From assembly GCA_964558395.1 (NCBI GenBank), contig CAZLDS010000011.1, positions 9,734 through 73,733 of the forward strand: a stretch of DNA of 64,000 nt, written 5' to 3'. Position 1 is the first letter of the stretch, and every line of letters begins with the position of its first letter. Shown here piece by piece: positions 34,506 to 43,306 of this stretch. The notes beneath the pieces are model-generated. The model did not search any database. It had not been told where the DNA came from and saw nothing but the letters and a program-made list of their open reading frames with translations. Source of the DNA: CSP1-5 sp964558395. GTDB taxonomy: Bacteria; Methylomirabilota; Methylomirabilia; Methylomirabilales; CSP1-5. The position numbers and the translations under genes were made by a program.

Positions 34506-35138
34506 CTATTCTCCTTCATCCCGCTTCACGCGCATTCGTTTGACCAAATCCTCAAAAGAGGATATTTCGATGACTCTGTTAAACTGTGATCGATACGTGG
34601 CGACGATGCTGACGCCGTCAATCACGACATCGAACATCTCCCACTGGCTCTCGGGGCGCTGCAATTGATAATCAACCGGCATGCGATCGCCCCGCTTGTC
34701 CACGATGAGCGTGTTAACGACCGCGCGTGAGCCATTGACGGTTTCGCCGCTGTACAGCACCTGTCGATCCGGCAACGAATCGAGGACCATTCTGCTGTAC
34801 GAGCGCTCAAAGAGCTCACCGAAGAGGTCCACGAACGTTTGGCGCTGCTGTGCGGTCAGCTTGTCCCAATGGGAATCGAGGGATCGCGCCGCCATCTCCG
34901 CATAGTTGAAGCGCGCCGCAATCAACTTCCGGACCTTCTGCCGCCGCGCCGCTTCCTTGTCCGGACCTTGCAGGGCGGGATCGTCGAGAATGCGGCGAGC
35001 GGTCTCCAGGGTATCCCGGACCTGATCGGTGGGTACCGCTTCCGACGAGCGTGCTGAGGCCGGCACAACCCAACCGAGCAGAAGAGTGCTGAGGCAGACG
35101 ATGCGGACAAGACGCCTTCGGTACACGGGGGTACTCAT
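34506..35138 (-). CDS. MlaC/HpnM-type periplasmic lipid carrier
   Basis: A protein of 210 residues with a signal peptide (IVCLSTLLLGWVVPASA) and the MlaC fold (PF05494). Typical sequence runs RFNYAEMAARSLDSHWDKLTAQQRQTF, LFGELFERSYSRMVL and the C-terminal YDVVIDGVSI-like stretch (FDVVIDGVSIVATYRSQF). It carries lipid across the periplasm. ATG 35138 has AAGGAG 6 bases upstream and overlaps the hpnN stop (ATGA). It is paralogous to the gene at 37917. Confidence 0.87.
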   Translation of the reverse strand: MSTPVYRRRLVRIVCLSTLLLGWVVPASARSSEAVPTDQVRDTLETARRILDDPALQGPDKEAARRQKVRKLIAARFNYAEMAARSLDSHWDKLTAQQRQTFVDLFGELFERSYSRMVLDSLPDRQVLYSGETVNGSRAVVNTLIVDKRGDRMPVDYQLQRPESQWEMFDVVIDGVSIVATYRSQFNRVIEISSFEDLVKRMRVKRDEGE

Positions 35139-37873
35139 TGCCGCTCCTTCCTTCCGGGCAGTTGCCAAGGGCCTTGGGAACGCAGGGCCGCTTGAGGAAC
35201 CTCCGCCACCCCACGGGTCTGTCGCGCACCGGAAAGGACCCAGAGGACAGCCGGGAGCACCGTGAGTGAAGCCAAGAGAATGGTGCCGACCCCCACGGAC
35301 AAGAGGAAACCCAGGCTGAAGATCCCCCGATGGCTGGCGACCATCAGGCTGCCAAATCCTACCATGGTGGTACTTGCAGACAGGAAGACGGCCCGCCCCG
35401 TGCTGTTGGCGATGATGGGCTCTTTTCCGCCTTCCCCTTGCCACCGCTTGACGATATGCAGACCATTCATAATCCCGTATCCCACGATGAGGGGGAGGAT
35501 GATGAGGTTGGCGAGATTGAAGTTAATCCCGCCCAGGTACATCAGCCCTACGGTCCAGGCTCCCCCGACGACGAGCGGGAGTAAGGCTAACAGCAAGTGC
35601 CCCACGCTGCCAAAGGACCACAGGATGACCACCAGCATCGCGGTCGCCGCGTACACACCCCCAAGGATATACCCCCGCTCCATGCTCTGCCCGTATTCCA
35701 AGGCCTGTATTGGGTCGCCAATGGCATCGGGATCGACCGACCGGACCTCCCGCACAAACTCCTGGACGCGTTTCTTCCCCCAGATATTCCCGCGAGGAAA
35801 TACCTTGAGGAGATATGTGCCCGCCGTCCCAATAAACCGACTCCGGAGATCCTCTGGAAGGTCCCCCACGGCCATTGGTTTTGCCTGGAGATTCTCTCGG
35901 AGGATGGTGAGTGACTTCGCCAGGTCGGCAAAGAGTGCGGCCTGGGTGCTGGTCAGCGCCTGTGTAACCTTGGCGGCTTCACCCTGGGCAAGCCTCCCCT
36001 GGATCTCCTCCACAAGGTGCCTGGCGTGCTCCAGCTTACCATCCGATGAAGCGGGCGAACCCCCGTCCCCCAGCTTGACCCGAATCCGCCCGAGGGTTGT
36101 CTTGAGTTCCTCAAGGTCGATCGGTTGCAATTCGCCAAAGGAGACGGGGAAGTCGGCGAGCAACGGCCCGAGGGCCTCGATGGTTTTCATCTTGCCGACT
36201 AGGGCCGTCGGGAGAAATGAGAAGACGGTCTGGACCCGATCCACAGAGGGAAGGGCCTCGAGAGCCGCGGCTTTCTTCCATACCTCTTCCGGAGATCGTG
36301 CCAGCACGACCCCATACCAGGTGGAGGTCTCACCCGCCCCGATAAGCCGCAGCTCCCAGTCCACCGACTCGGTCCCCTCCGCCTGCAGCTCCAGGAGATT
36401 GAATTTGAGATCAATCTTGCCGAGGGTGAACAGGGAGGCCACCACCAGCACGCCCGCCACCGCGATGACGACCCGAGGATGGTGACTCCACCGCTCAAAC
36501 ACACCAAGAAACAGCGCCGATCGGGAAACGACCTGAGATTCCGACCGTCCCTCCTGGAGGACCAGCAAAGCGGGGAGCACCGTGAATGCCGCGACCAGAC
36601 AGAGGAGCAACCCGCTCCCGGTAATGAGGCCCAGCTCCACCAACCCCTTGAAATCGGTGAGTAGGAGCGCATAAAAGGCGATAGCGGTCGTCATCGCGGC
36701 GGTGACGATGCTGCCCCCTACCTTCACCAGGGTGCGTTGGATGGCCTCGGGCGAGGAAGCGCCCATCCCCCGTTCCTCGGCGAAGCGCTCCAGGATATGA
36801 ATGTTGAAATCGATCCCCAGGCCGATGAGGATCGGGATAAACATGGCGGTCAAGATATTGAGCGAGCTGATCGTCAGGACGATGAACCCCAGGGTCCAGG
36901 AGACCCCGACGGCCAGGCTGATGAGAGCCCGAAGGGGCGCCCCAAAGCCTTTCCAGAACAGTAGAAACAAGAGGGCCACTCCTGCGAGCGCCAGAATCGT
37001 GGCCCTGGTGGCATCCCGTCGGGCGGTCACCATCTCGTCTGACCCCAGCGCATCGGATCCCGTGACCCCTGCCTCTATGTCCGGGTATGTCCGACTGACC
37101 TCGGCGATGGCTGTCCGGATCCGTTCGATCGACTCCAGGTCGGGTACCAGCGTTCGCCCGCGGCTGTCACGGACGTTGGCCAGCAGAATCAGGTATCGCT
37201 TGTCATTGGTGAGCAGGTACCCGTCAGAGACCAGCTTGTCCCCCGCGCCTAACCAATCGTCCCAGGGTGAGGCAATCGGTCGACCGCTCAACCCGCTGTT
37301 CACCTGCTGGAGGAGGGAATTCACAAAGCCGAGATCGACCGGCCCCGACGGCTGTCCCTCTTCCAAAAAGCCGGTGAAGAGATGTTCGACGAGCGACTCT
37401 CCCATTTCCCGGTTCATGCCGTGAAAAAGCGTGTTCAGGCCTGGGCCGGTCGCAAGGCTTCGCATCAACATCCGGTGATCCTGTAATTTCTGCTGTAGCG
37501 TTCTCAACTCGTCCTGAGACAGATATTGGAGCGCATGGGCCTCGAAGGGAGCCGCATCCAGCCGATAGAACAGTTCAGCGATGTGCTCTCGATCCCTGCG
37601 GAGTCGGGTGGCCAGCGCAGAAACGAACCGCTTTGCCCGGGGCAGATTAGAGGCATCCACGACAATGACAATCCCGTCTCGGTCGCCGAACTCTCGCTTG
37701 TAAGCCTGCTTCAGCTGCATGAGCCGTTCACCGGTGAAGACCAATTCCGATCGACTGGGGCGAATCTCGAGCCACCGCGTTGCCGCGAGGAGGGAGGCGA
37801 ACGCGAGTAAACTCGATATCAACAAGATGAGACGGGGATACATCAGAATCACATGAGACCACCGTTTGGCCAT
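35135..37873 (-). CDS. hpnN: Hopanoid-associated RND transporter
   Basis: A large inner-membrane protein of 912 residues of the MMPL/HpnN class. Two related halves each have one membrane helix, a periplasmic domain and a bundle of five or so helices. The first helix is at about 12-30 (LILLISSLLAFASLLAA); further helix bundles occur near 290-440 and 740-890, with sterol-sensing-like sequence (IGLGIDFNIHILERFAEE, VGYGIMNGLHIVKRW). HpnN moves hopanoids to the outer membrane in other bacteria. It lies between two MlaC-type carriers and next to mlaEFD and TolC genes. Confidence 0.92.
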   Translation of the reverse strand: MAKRWSHVILMYPRLILLISSLLAFASLLAATRWLEIRPSRSELVFTGERLMQLKQAYKREFGDRDGIVIVVDASNLPRAKRFVSALATRLRRDREHIAELFYRLDAAPFEAHALQYLSQDELRTLQQKLQDHRMLMRSLATGPGLNTLFHGMNREMGESLVEHLFTGFLEEGQPSGPVDLGFVNSLLQQVNSGLSGRPIASPWDDWLGAGDKLVSDGYLLTNDKRYLILLANVRDSRGRTLVPDLESIERIRTAIAEVSRTYPDIEAGVTGSDALGSDEMVTARRDATRATILALAGVALLFLLFWKGFGAPLRALISLAVGVSWTLGFIVLTISSLNILTAMFIPILIGLGIDFNIHILERFAEERGMGASSPEAIQRTLVKVGGSIVTAAMTTAIAFYALLLTDFKGLVELGLITGSGLLLCLVAAFTVLPALLVLQEGRSESQVVSRSALFLGVFERWSHHPRVVIAVAGVLVVASLFTLGKIDLKFNLLELQAEGTESVDWELRLIGAGETSTWYGVVLARSPEEVWKKAAALEALPSVDRVQTVFSFLPTALVGKMKTIEALGPLLADFPVSFGELQPIDLEELKTTLGRIRVKLGDGGSPASSDGKLEHARHLVEEIQGRLAQGEAAKVTQALTSTQAALFADLAKSLTILRENLQAKPMAVGDLPEDLRSRFIGTAGTYLLKVFPRGNIWGKKRVQEFVREVRSVDPDAIGDPIQALEYGQSMERGYILGGVYAATAMLVVILWSFGSVGHLLLALLPLVVGGAWTVGLMYLGGINFNLANLIILPLIVGYGIMNGLHIVKRWQGEGGKEPIIANSTGRAVFLSASTTMVGFGSLMVASHRGIFSLGFLLSVGVGTILLASLTVLPAVLWVLSGARQTRGVAEVPQAALRSQGPWQLPGRKERQ

Positions 37874-37916
37874 GCGCGACGTTGCTCCTATCGGAAAATC
37901 AAGACCTAAGTCATTA

Positions 37917-38558
37917 TTATCGTTTGCGAGGGGAAGAGGCCTCCTCCTCCAATTCCGTTTCCTGCTTCACTCGCATTTTCTTGACGAGGTCCGCATAGGA
38001 CGACTGCTGGATGATCCGGTTGAACTGGCTCCGATAGTTGCTGACCAGACTGATACCATCGATGACGACATCGTAGACTTTCCACTCGCCATCAGTCCGG
38101 ATAACCCTGTAATCGATCGGAATATCCACATTCTCGCTCTTGTTCACGACCTGGGTATTGACGACCCCGAACTTTCCGTTCACCTCTTCCTTCGTGTAGA
38201 GGATCTCCTCATCCGTAAAGCGTTCAATCTTCCTCCGGTACGACAGCTCGAGGAGATCGGAAAAGACCGCAACGAACTCTTTCCGCTCGTTCGGAGTTCG
38301 CTTGCGCCAATGGATGCCTAGGCAACGCTTCGCCATCTCCGAGAAATCGAAGCGGGCAAAGATCACCTCCCTCAACTGTTTCGTTCGGGCCGCCTCCGCC
38401 TCAGGCCCCTTGAGCGCCGGGTTCTTCAAAATATCGAGGACCTTATCGACTGTCGCCTTCACCTGTCGCGTCGGCCCGTCTTGGGCGAAGGAGACGGACG
38501 CGAAGACCATGGCGCCTACCATATAGACGATCAGCACCCTCCGAATGATTCTGCCCAT
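37917..38558 (-). CDS. hpnM: MlaC/HpnM-type periplasmic lipid carrier (second copy)
   Basis: A protein of 213 residues with a signal peptide (VLIVYMVGAMVFASVSFA) and the MlaC/HpnM domain. FDFSEMAKRCLGIHW, FVAVFSDLLELSYRRKIE and YDVVIDGISLVSNYRSQFN match the paralogue at 34506 closely in layout. The C-terminus is charged (EEEASSPRKR). It should shuttle lipid between the inner-membrane MlaEFD complex or HpnN and the outer membrane. ATG 38558 is preferred to the adjacent ATG 38561 because of spacing from GGGGGG. The two copies bracket hpnN. Confidence 0.87.
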   Translation of the reverse strand: MGRIIRRVLIVYMVGAMVFASVSFAQDGPTRQVKATVDKVLDILKNPALKGPEAEAARTKQLREVIFARFDFSEMAKRCLGIHWRKRTPNERKEFVAVFSDLLELSYRRKIERFTDEEILYTKEEVNGKFGVVNTQVVNKSENVDIPIDYRVIRTDGEWKVYDVVIDGISLVSNYRSQFNRIIQQSSYADLVKKMRVKQETELEEEASSPRKR

Positions 38559-38600
38559 CATCGTCCCCCCACTACCCGTCCAGGTCCCCCCGGCGGTGCC

Positions 38601-39998
38601 CTATCGACGCCATGAGAACTCCTCTAGCGCCTCTCCGGTCGCAAAGGCCAAATTAGCCAGGGCAACCCGCTGCGCGTGGATGGCCTTGAAGTTCTCGACC
38701 CGAAACTCAATATAGAGAATGAACGCCTGGGTAAGCGCCGTCATGTCACCAATCCCGAGGTCGATGTTTGCCACGGCGGTCACCAGCCACCGCCGGGCAT
38801 TCCGGTACGCCTCCCTCGTATGCTGAATGTTTGCAGTGGCTGTTTGGACCTCCAGAAACGCCTTCTCCACCTGTAGCGGGATAAATTGATTCGCGAAGGC
38901 CTTCTTGTGCACGAGCTTCATCGTTTCTGCCTGGGCCTCATCGATCCTCCCTTTCTTGATCCCGAAATCGAACTGCCAATTCAGGCCGACGACGAGGCCG
39001 CCCTGGAGATGCTGGATCGGATCGGTAATGATCGGGACCCTGCTATGATCCCGATTGGTCGCCCCGGCGAAGTCGCCGAAGAGCGCCGCAAAAAAGGTCG
39101 GATATAGGTCAGCAGTCCTGGCCTCGGCTAGCGCCTCCCGGGCCTTGATGCCCTCCCGGACCTGCACGAACTCGGGGCGAAGCTCCACCGCCGTCCGTAA
39201 ATAGGCCTCGAGGCTTTTGTGGTCCGTCTTCGCAGGGGTGAGTTTCTTGTCCGCCAACTCGAGCCCCACGGTCTCATCCAGCTGCATCGCCGTGCGCAAC
39301 GCGGACACGGCAAGCTTCCGCCCCTCCTCGGCATCGGCAATGCCCTTGTCGAGCCTCCCGACGAAGGAGCGCAACTGATAGACATCGCCCAAGGTTGCTG
39401 CAGGGGAACCCGCTTCGACGCGCCGTTCGGCCCGCTCCAGGGCTTTCTGTATATCGTCACGGAAGCTCTGCAGGAATTCCCGAGTATCATCGGCGAGTAA
39501 CGCCCCGTAGTATAACTCCTGGACCTGCAAGGCAACTTCCGAGGCGGTCTGATCCACGGCTGCCTTGCTCACCTTGACACCCCGGGCGGCCGCTTCGCGG
39601 AAAGAGCTGATCTTCCCGAAGGTGTAGAGGGGCTGGACGACGCGGATGAGGGCCCGGCCGAAGACGCCGTTGACCTTAATGTCATCGGTACTCGTTTTAG
39701 AGTTGATTATCCCGGTGTTACTGATGAGCTTTGACTCGTTTGAGGGACCCGCGAAGAGCGTGGCCTCAATCTGCGCCCACCTCGCCGAATCGGCCTGTAA
39801 CTGCAGAGCCCGTCTTGCATCCACGCCGGACCGGGACTCTTTAATCCGGTTGTCCACGGCCAGCGTCCGCTTGACGGCCTCCTCCACGCTGAGGACCAGC
39901 GTCTTGTGTTCACCGGCCGGCTGACTCTGCGCGGCTGCCGAAAGAGGCGCGAGCAGGATTAGCACAAGCGATATGCCAGAGGCAAGAAATGCACCCAT
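38601..39998 (-). CDS. TolC-family outer-membrane protein
   Basis: A protein of 465 residues with a signal peptide (LVLILLAPLSAAAQ) and the OEP fold. Two repeated alpha-helical halves with heptad patterns are visible (AALLADDTREFLQSFRDDIQKALERAERR; VEKAFLEVQTATANIQHTREAYRNARRW), and the chain has the family length. It should form a trimeric outer-membrane channel. Its position between mlaD and the MlaC/hpnN genes is unusual and suggests a lipid route that includes an outer-membrane conduit. GGAGGG lies 6 bases before the ATG. Confidence 0.87.
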   Translation of the reverse strand: MGAFLASGISLVLILLAPLSAAAQSQPAGEHKTLVLSVEEAVKRTLAVDNRIKESRSGVDARRALQLQADSARWAQIEATLFAGPSNESKLISNTGIINSKTSTDDIKVNGVFGRALIRVVQPLYTFGKISSFREAAARGVKVSKAAVDQTASEVALQVQELYYGALLADDTREFLQSFRDDIQKALERAERRVEAGSPAATLGDVYQLRSFVGRLDKGIADAEEGRKLAVSALRTAMQLDETVGLELADKKLTPAKTDHKSLEAYLRTAVELRPEFVQVREGIKAREALAEARTADLYPTFFAALFGDFAGATNRDHSRVPIITDPIQHLQGGLVVGLNWQFDFGIKKGRIDEAQAETMKLVHKKAFANQFIPLQVEKAFLEVQTATANIQHTREAYRNARRWLVTAVANIDLGIGDMTALTQAFILYIEFRVENFKAIHAQRVALANLAFATGEALEEFSWRR

Positions 39999-40035
39999 GA
40001 TAGCCCTCCTCTGCTATGACAAGGTTACTCGCCCG

Positions 40036-40479
40036 CTAAAATTTCCCAAAGACCACGCTACCGATAAGCTCTTCGAGATCAACGGGTGGCTCGGTCTCGC
40101 GGATCTCGCCGCCTGCAGGGATGATCTCATCCGACGCTCCGGGACTCAGCTGCATATACCTTTCGCCGATCAGCCCCTTCGTCTTGATGGAAGCAATGGT
40201 GTCCTCCTGGAGCTTGACGCCACTGTCGATGCGAATCCGGACCCTTGCCTGGTAATCGTTGTCCAACGAGATCTGCTCGACCCGACCGATCCTCACCCCG
40301 GCAATCTCCACGCCAGCCCCTTCTTTCAATCCTCCAACCGTGGGGAAGTCTGCGTACACCGTGTATCCGGACGCTCCCAGGAGTTCCACCTGTCCGAGCC
40401 GCACAGAAATCCAGCCCAGGGCCACGATACCCACGAGCAGGAAAAGACCAACCACCACTTCCAGGTCCAATCGTCTCAT
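40036..40479 (-). CDS. mlaD: MlaD-type MCE protein
   Basis: A protein of 147 residues with one N-terminal membrane helix (VVVGLFLLVGIVALGWISV) and one MCE domain (VYADFPTVGGLKEGAGVEIAGVRIGRV). It forms the hexameric lipid pore of the MlaFEDB complex. Length and domain match MlaD. ATG 40479 has GAGGGAG just upstream; GTG 40494 overlaps the ATPase stop. It follows mlaF and precedes the TolC-family gene. Confidence 0.9.
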   Translation of the reverse strand: MRRLDLEVVVGLFLLVGIVALGWISVRLGQVELLGASGYTVYADFPTVGGLKEGAGVEIAGVRIGRVEQISLDNDYQARVRIRIDSGVKLQEDTIASIKTKGLIGERYMQLSPGASDEIIPAGGEIRETEPPVDLEELIGSVVFGKF

Positions 40480-40490
40480 CGGACGCTCCC

Positions 40491-41237
40491 TCACTGCGGA
40501 TGGATAGGACCCTCCGGATCGCCGGTAATGAACTGTCGGACCACGGGGTTCGTCGAAAACTGAATTGTCTCCGGCGTCCCCGCCTCGACCACCACCCCTT
40601 CATGAAGCATGGCCACCCGGTCGGCAATGCCGAAGATCTCGGGGATCTCGTGGCTCACCAGGACCGCCGTAAACCCAATGTGCCGATGGAGGTCGAGGAT
40701 CAGATGATGAATCGCATTGACCATGATCGGATCGAGACCGGTCGTCGGCTCGTCAAACAGGATAATCTGAGGTTCCATCGTCAGGGCGCGGGCCAGCGCG
40801 ACCCGCTTCCGCATCCCCCCACTCACCTCGGCAGGATACTTATGGCCCATATCCGCGAGGCCCACTTGCTTCAAAAGGGTCAGTGTCTTTTCCCGAACGG
40901 CCTCTTCCGGGAGCCGGGTCTTCTCCCGCAGTGGAAACGCCACGTTCTCGAAGGCGGTCAACGAATCAAAAAGCGCCCCCCCCTGAAAGACGATGCCGAA
41001 ATGCTCCCGAAGGTCGTCGAGTTCCCGCCCTCGGAGTCGAGTGATCTCCACGCCGTCGATAAGAATTTCTCCGTCGTCCGGCTTGAGGAGCCCCATCAGG
41101 TGTTTGAGCAGGACGCTCTTGCCTTCGCCGCTCCGGCCGATGATCACCAGAATCTCTCCGCGCGCGACCTGTAGGTTGACCCCGCGGAGAACATGCTGTC
41201 CATCGAAGGACTTGTGCAAGTTGCGAATGTCGACCAT
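40491..41237 (-). CDS. mlaF: ABC transporter ATPase, MlaF type
   Basis: A protein of 248 residues with Walker A in IGRSGEGKSVL, the signature VSGGMRKRVALARAL and Walker B in IILFDEPTTGLD, followed by the switch His in VLVSHEIPEIF. It energises lipid movement with MlaE. The Walker A has an E in place of the more common S or C, as in known MlaF proteins. It starts 13 bases after the mlaE stop, and its stop overlaps the mlaD frame. Confidence 0.94.
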   Translation of the reverse strand: MVDIRNLHKSFDGQHVLRGVNLQVARGEILVIIGRSGEGKSVLLKHLMGLLKPDDGEILIDGVEITRLRGRELDDLREHFGIVFQGGALFDSLTAFENVAFPLREKTRLPEEAVREKTLTLLKQVGLADMGHKYPAEVSGGMRKRVALARALTMEPQIILFDEPTTGLDPIMVNAIHHLILDLHRHIGFTAVLVSHEIPEIFGIADRVAMLHEGVVVEAGTPETIQFSTNPVVRQFITGDPEGPIHPQ

Positions 41238-41250
41238 GCGCCGGAGCCCC

Positions 41251-42015
41251 TTACGTCACCGAACCGATAAAGTAATCCCACACCAGGATCAGCACCGAGG
41301 ATAGGACGACGGCCTCTGTCGTAGCCCGACTGACCCCTTCCGCCCCATAGCGGGTATAGAACCCCTTGTAAGAGCAGACCCATGTCACGAGAAGTCCGAA
41401 GCTCAGCGATTTGACCAAACCTTGGGTGACATCCTCGAGGTCGAGATAGGTTTGGATCTCGCCAAAATACGTCCCCTGCGCGACCCCTAAGACCTTCACC
41501 CCGACGAGATAGCCCCCGTAGATTCCCACGACATCGAAGATTGCCGTCAGAAGGGGGAACGTGATCAGGCCGGCAAGGATGGTGGGGACGACCAGGTATC
41601 GGATGGGGTTGAGCGCCATCGCGTCCAACGCATCGATCTGTTCGGTGATGCGCATGATCCCGATCTCAGCGGCCAGGGCTGAGCCGGCCCGCCCGGTAAC
41701 CATCAGGGCGCACAGCACCGGTCCCAGCTCGCGGACCAATGTCAAGGCGACCGCCGATCCCAGGAAGCCCTCTGAACCAAACTTTCTCAGGACATAGAAC
41801 ACCTGGAGGCCGAGCACCATTCCCGTGAAGGCTCCGGTAAGCACGATGACTGAGAGGGACTTGGCCCCGATAAAGTGGATCCGGGCGATCATGCGCCGCC
41901 ATTTGAGCGGCGGCAGAAAGATCGAGAAGAGGGCGGAGCCCAGAAAGATCACCATGCGGCCCCCCTCACGAATCAAATCCAAGGCCCATCGTCCGAGAAG
42001 CCCCACAATTCTCAT
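41251..42015 (-). CDS. mlaE: ABC transporter permease, MlaE type
   Basis: An inner-membrane permease of 254 residues with about 5-6 hydrophobic segments. MlaE signatures include the LTGAFTGMVLGLQ stretch, ELGPVLCALMVTGRAGSALAAEIG and the following ITEQIDALDAMALNP. It begins the operon mlaE-mlaF-mlaD-tolC-hpnM-hpnN-mlaC-pagL-shc. A sigma-70-like promoter is visible at 42144-42173. No STAS domain is fused here, unlike the two other MlaE copies in the window. Confidence 0.94.
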   Translation of the reverse strand: MRIVGLLGRWALDLIREGGRMVIFLGSALFSIFLPPLKWRRMIARIHFIGAKSLSVIVLTGAFTGMVLGLQVFYVLRKFGSEGFLGSAVALTLVRELGPVLCALMVTGRAGSALAAEIGIMRITEQIDALDAMALNPIRYLVVPTILAGLITFPLLTAIFDVVGIYGGYLVGVKVLGVAQGTYFGEIQTYLDLEDVTQGLVKSLSFGLLVTWVCSYKGFYTRYGAEGVSRATTEAVVLSSVLILVWDYFIGSVT

Positions 42016-42127
42016 GCCCGTTCCTCAAAATCCCTAGCGGCCTCGTCACACTGAGGATCGCGATTATAAACTTTATATCTTACCCGCCGATGGACACGGT
42101 CGCAAGCCCGAAAAGTTGTCTTTGGAT

Positions 42128-42141
42128 CCCGGATATCCGGG
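42128..42141. promoter_or_regulatory. Perfect palindrome at the expected mla/hpn start site
   Basis: CCCGGATATCCGGG is a perfect 14-base palindrome that covers the predicted transcription start just below the -10 at 42144-42149. It could be an operator, but no matching regulator is encoded nearby. Confidence 0.35.
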
Positions 42142-42143
42142 CT

Positions 42144-42173
42144 TCTATAGTACAGAAACGCCACAAGTGTCAA
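42144..42173 (-). promoter_or_regulatory. Sigma-70-type promoter for the mla-hpn-shc operon
   Basis: On the minus strand TTGACA (42173-42168), an 18-base spacer and TATAGA (42149-42144) stand about 130 bases before mlaE. The remainder of the 311-base divergent region 42016-42326 contains no gene. A weaker plus-strand pair, TTGCAA (42257) and TATAGC (42278), may serve the cruF-hpnH side. Confidence 0.5.
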
Positions 42174-42326
42174 GAATGACGGGACCTTTCACCGATTCAC
42201 GCACGTGACCCCCCGGAGTCCCAACCCCGCAGAGTGGAGCAAACGCGTTTTTTCGGTTGCAAAATCCGTGGAATCGCTATAGCGTGGAAACTTGTATTTG
42301 GCCCGCACCTTCTCACGAGGACAGAG

Positions 42327-43244
42327 ATGGAATCTTTCTTTGCGCTCTTGGTCGGGACGATCGCGTTGCGGCCGTACGTCTTTGCCTTCTTGCTTCTCTA
42401 TCTTTTCGCGGCCGTGACGGATTTGGGATGGCGGCGGACCCTGCTGTTTACCCTCGTGGGGTGGGGCGTAGCCTTTGCGGCCGAGTCGCTGTCGATTCGG
42501 GTGGGGATTCCCTTCGGCCTCTACCACTACCTGCCCACGACCGTGGACCAAGAGTTCTGGATCGCCGGCGTCCCCTTCATGGATTCCCTTTCTTTCGTCT
42601 TCCTGGCGTATGCGAGCTGGATGCTCGCCTCTGTATCGCTCCTTCCCTTGATCGAAGATGGGAAGGGACGGTGGACATTCTCGCTTCCCCCCCGTGGCCG
42701 ATTCACCTTCCCCGTCCTTCTGCTCACTGTGGTCTACATGGTCCTCATTGATGTGGTGGTGGATCCCATTGCCGTCCGGGGCGATCAGTGGTTCCTCGGC
42801 CAGATCTTTTACTATCCCGAGCCTGGGGCCTATTTTGGCGTCCCGGTGTCCAACTTTGTCGGATGGGGGGTCGTGGCGTGCACGATCATGACTCTCTTCA
42901 CGCTCTTTGCGCGCCGGGTCAAGGACGACGTACCCGGCTGGGCGCCGCAGCTTCCCTTGCGTCCCCTGTATGGGGCCATACTTTACTACGTCGTCCTCGG
43001 GTTCGCGCTGACCGTGACCTGGATGATCGAAGAAAAGACCCTATTTCTGGCCGGTCTCCTTATTCACGGCCCCTTGACCATCGTCCTGGTGACTACGATC
43101 GTCATGCGGTGGCGGGAGGACCAGACAGGGTCCGCTGGGCATCTCGCGTCATTTCACGGCGTTTTGAAAGAGCAAGGCGTCCCTGCAAACGGCAGGGGAT
43201 CGGTCCCCGTAGAGGTCGTCTGGAAGGAGGGCGACCCCGAATAG
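42327..43244 (+). CDS. CruF-like carotenoid biosynthesis membrane protein
   Basis: A membrane protein of 305 residues with about 7 hydrophobic segments. It resembles PF04240 (CruF/DUF422), which includes 1',2'-hydratases and related carotenoid enzymes. Supporting patterns are ESLSIRVGIPFGLYHY, PFMDSLSFVFLAYASW, DVVVDPIAVRGD and GVPVSNFVGWG. ATG 42327 has GAGG about 8 bases upstream; a longer frame to 42234 has no good ribosome site. It opens the plus-strand hopanoid arm. Whether it acts on a carotenoid or another isoprenoid is unknown. Confidence 0.75.
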   Translation: MESFFALLVGTIALRPYVFAFLLLYLFAAVTDLGWRRTLLFTLVGWGVAFAAESLSIRVGIPFGLYHYLPTTVDQEFWIAGVPFMDSLSFVFLAYASWMLASVSLLPLIEDGKGRWTFSLPPRGRFTFPVLLLTVVYMVLIDVVVDPIAVRGDQWFLGQIFYYPEPGAYFGVPVSNFVGWGVVACTIMTLFTLFARRVKDDVPGWAPQLPLRPLYGAILYYVVLGFALTVTWMIEEKTLFLAGLLIHGPLTIVLVTTIVMRWREDQTGSAGHLASFHGVLKEQGVPANGRGSVPVEVVWKEGDPE

Positions 43245-43306
43245 CGGGTATCGAGGGATTCCACTGGGCTCACCCCGGGGGGCCAAAGGAGGGCAGACCC
43301 GATATC

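Noticed and set aside
35262..36485. Plus-strand open frame of 407 codons
   Set aside because: Antisense to hpnN; a serine/arginine/proline-rich translation typical of shadow frames.
42788..43306. Upstream extension of the hpnH frame
   Set aside because: The extension overlaps the CruF-like gene in another frame and the hpnH family begins at 43307.
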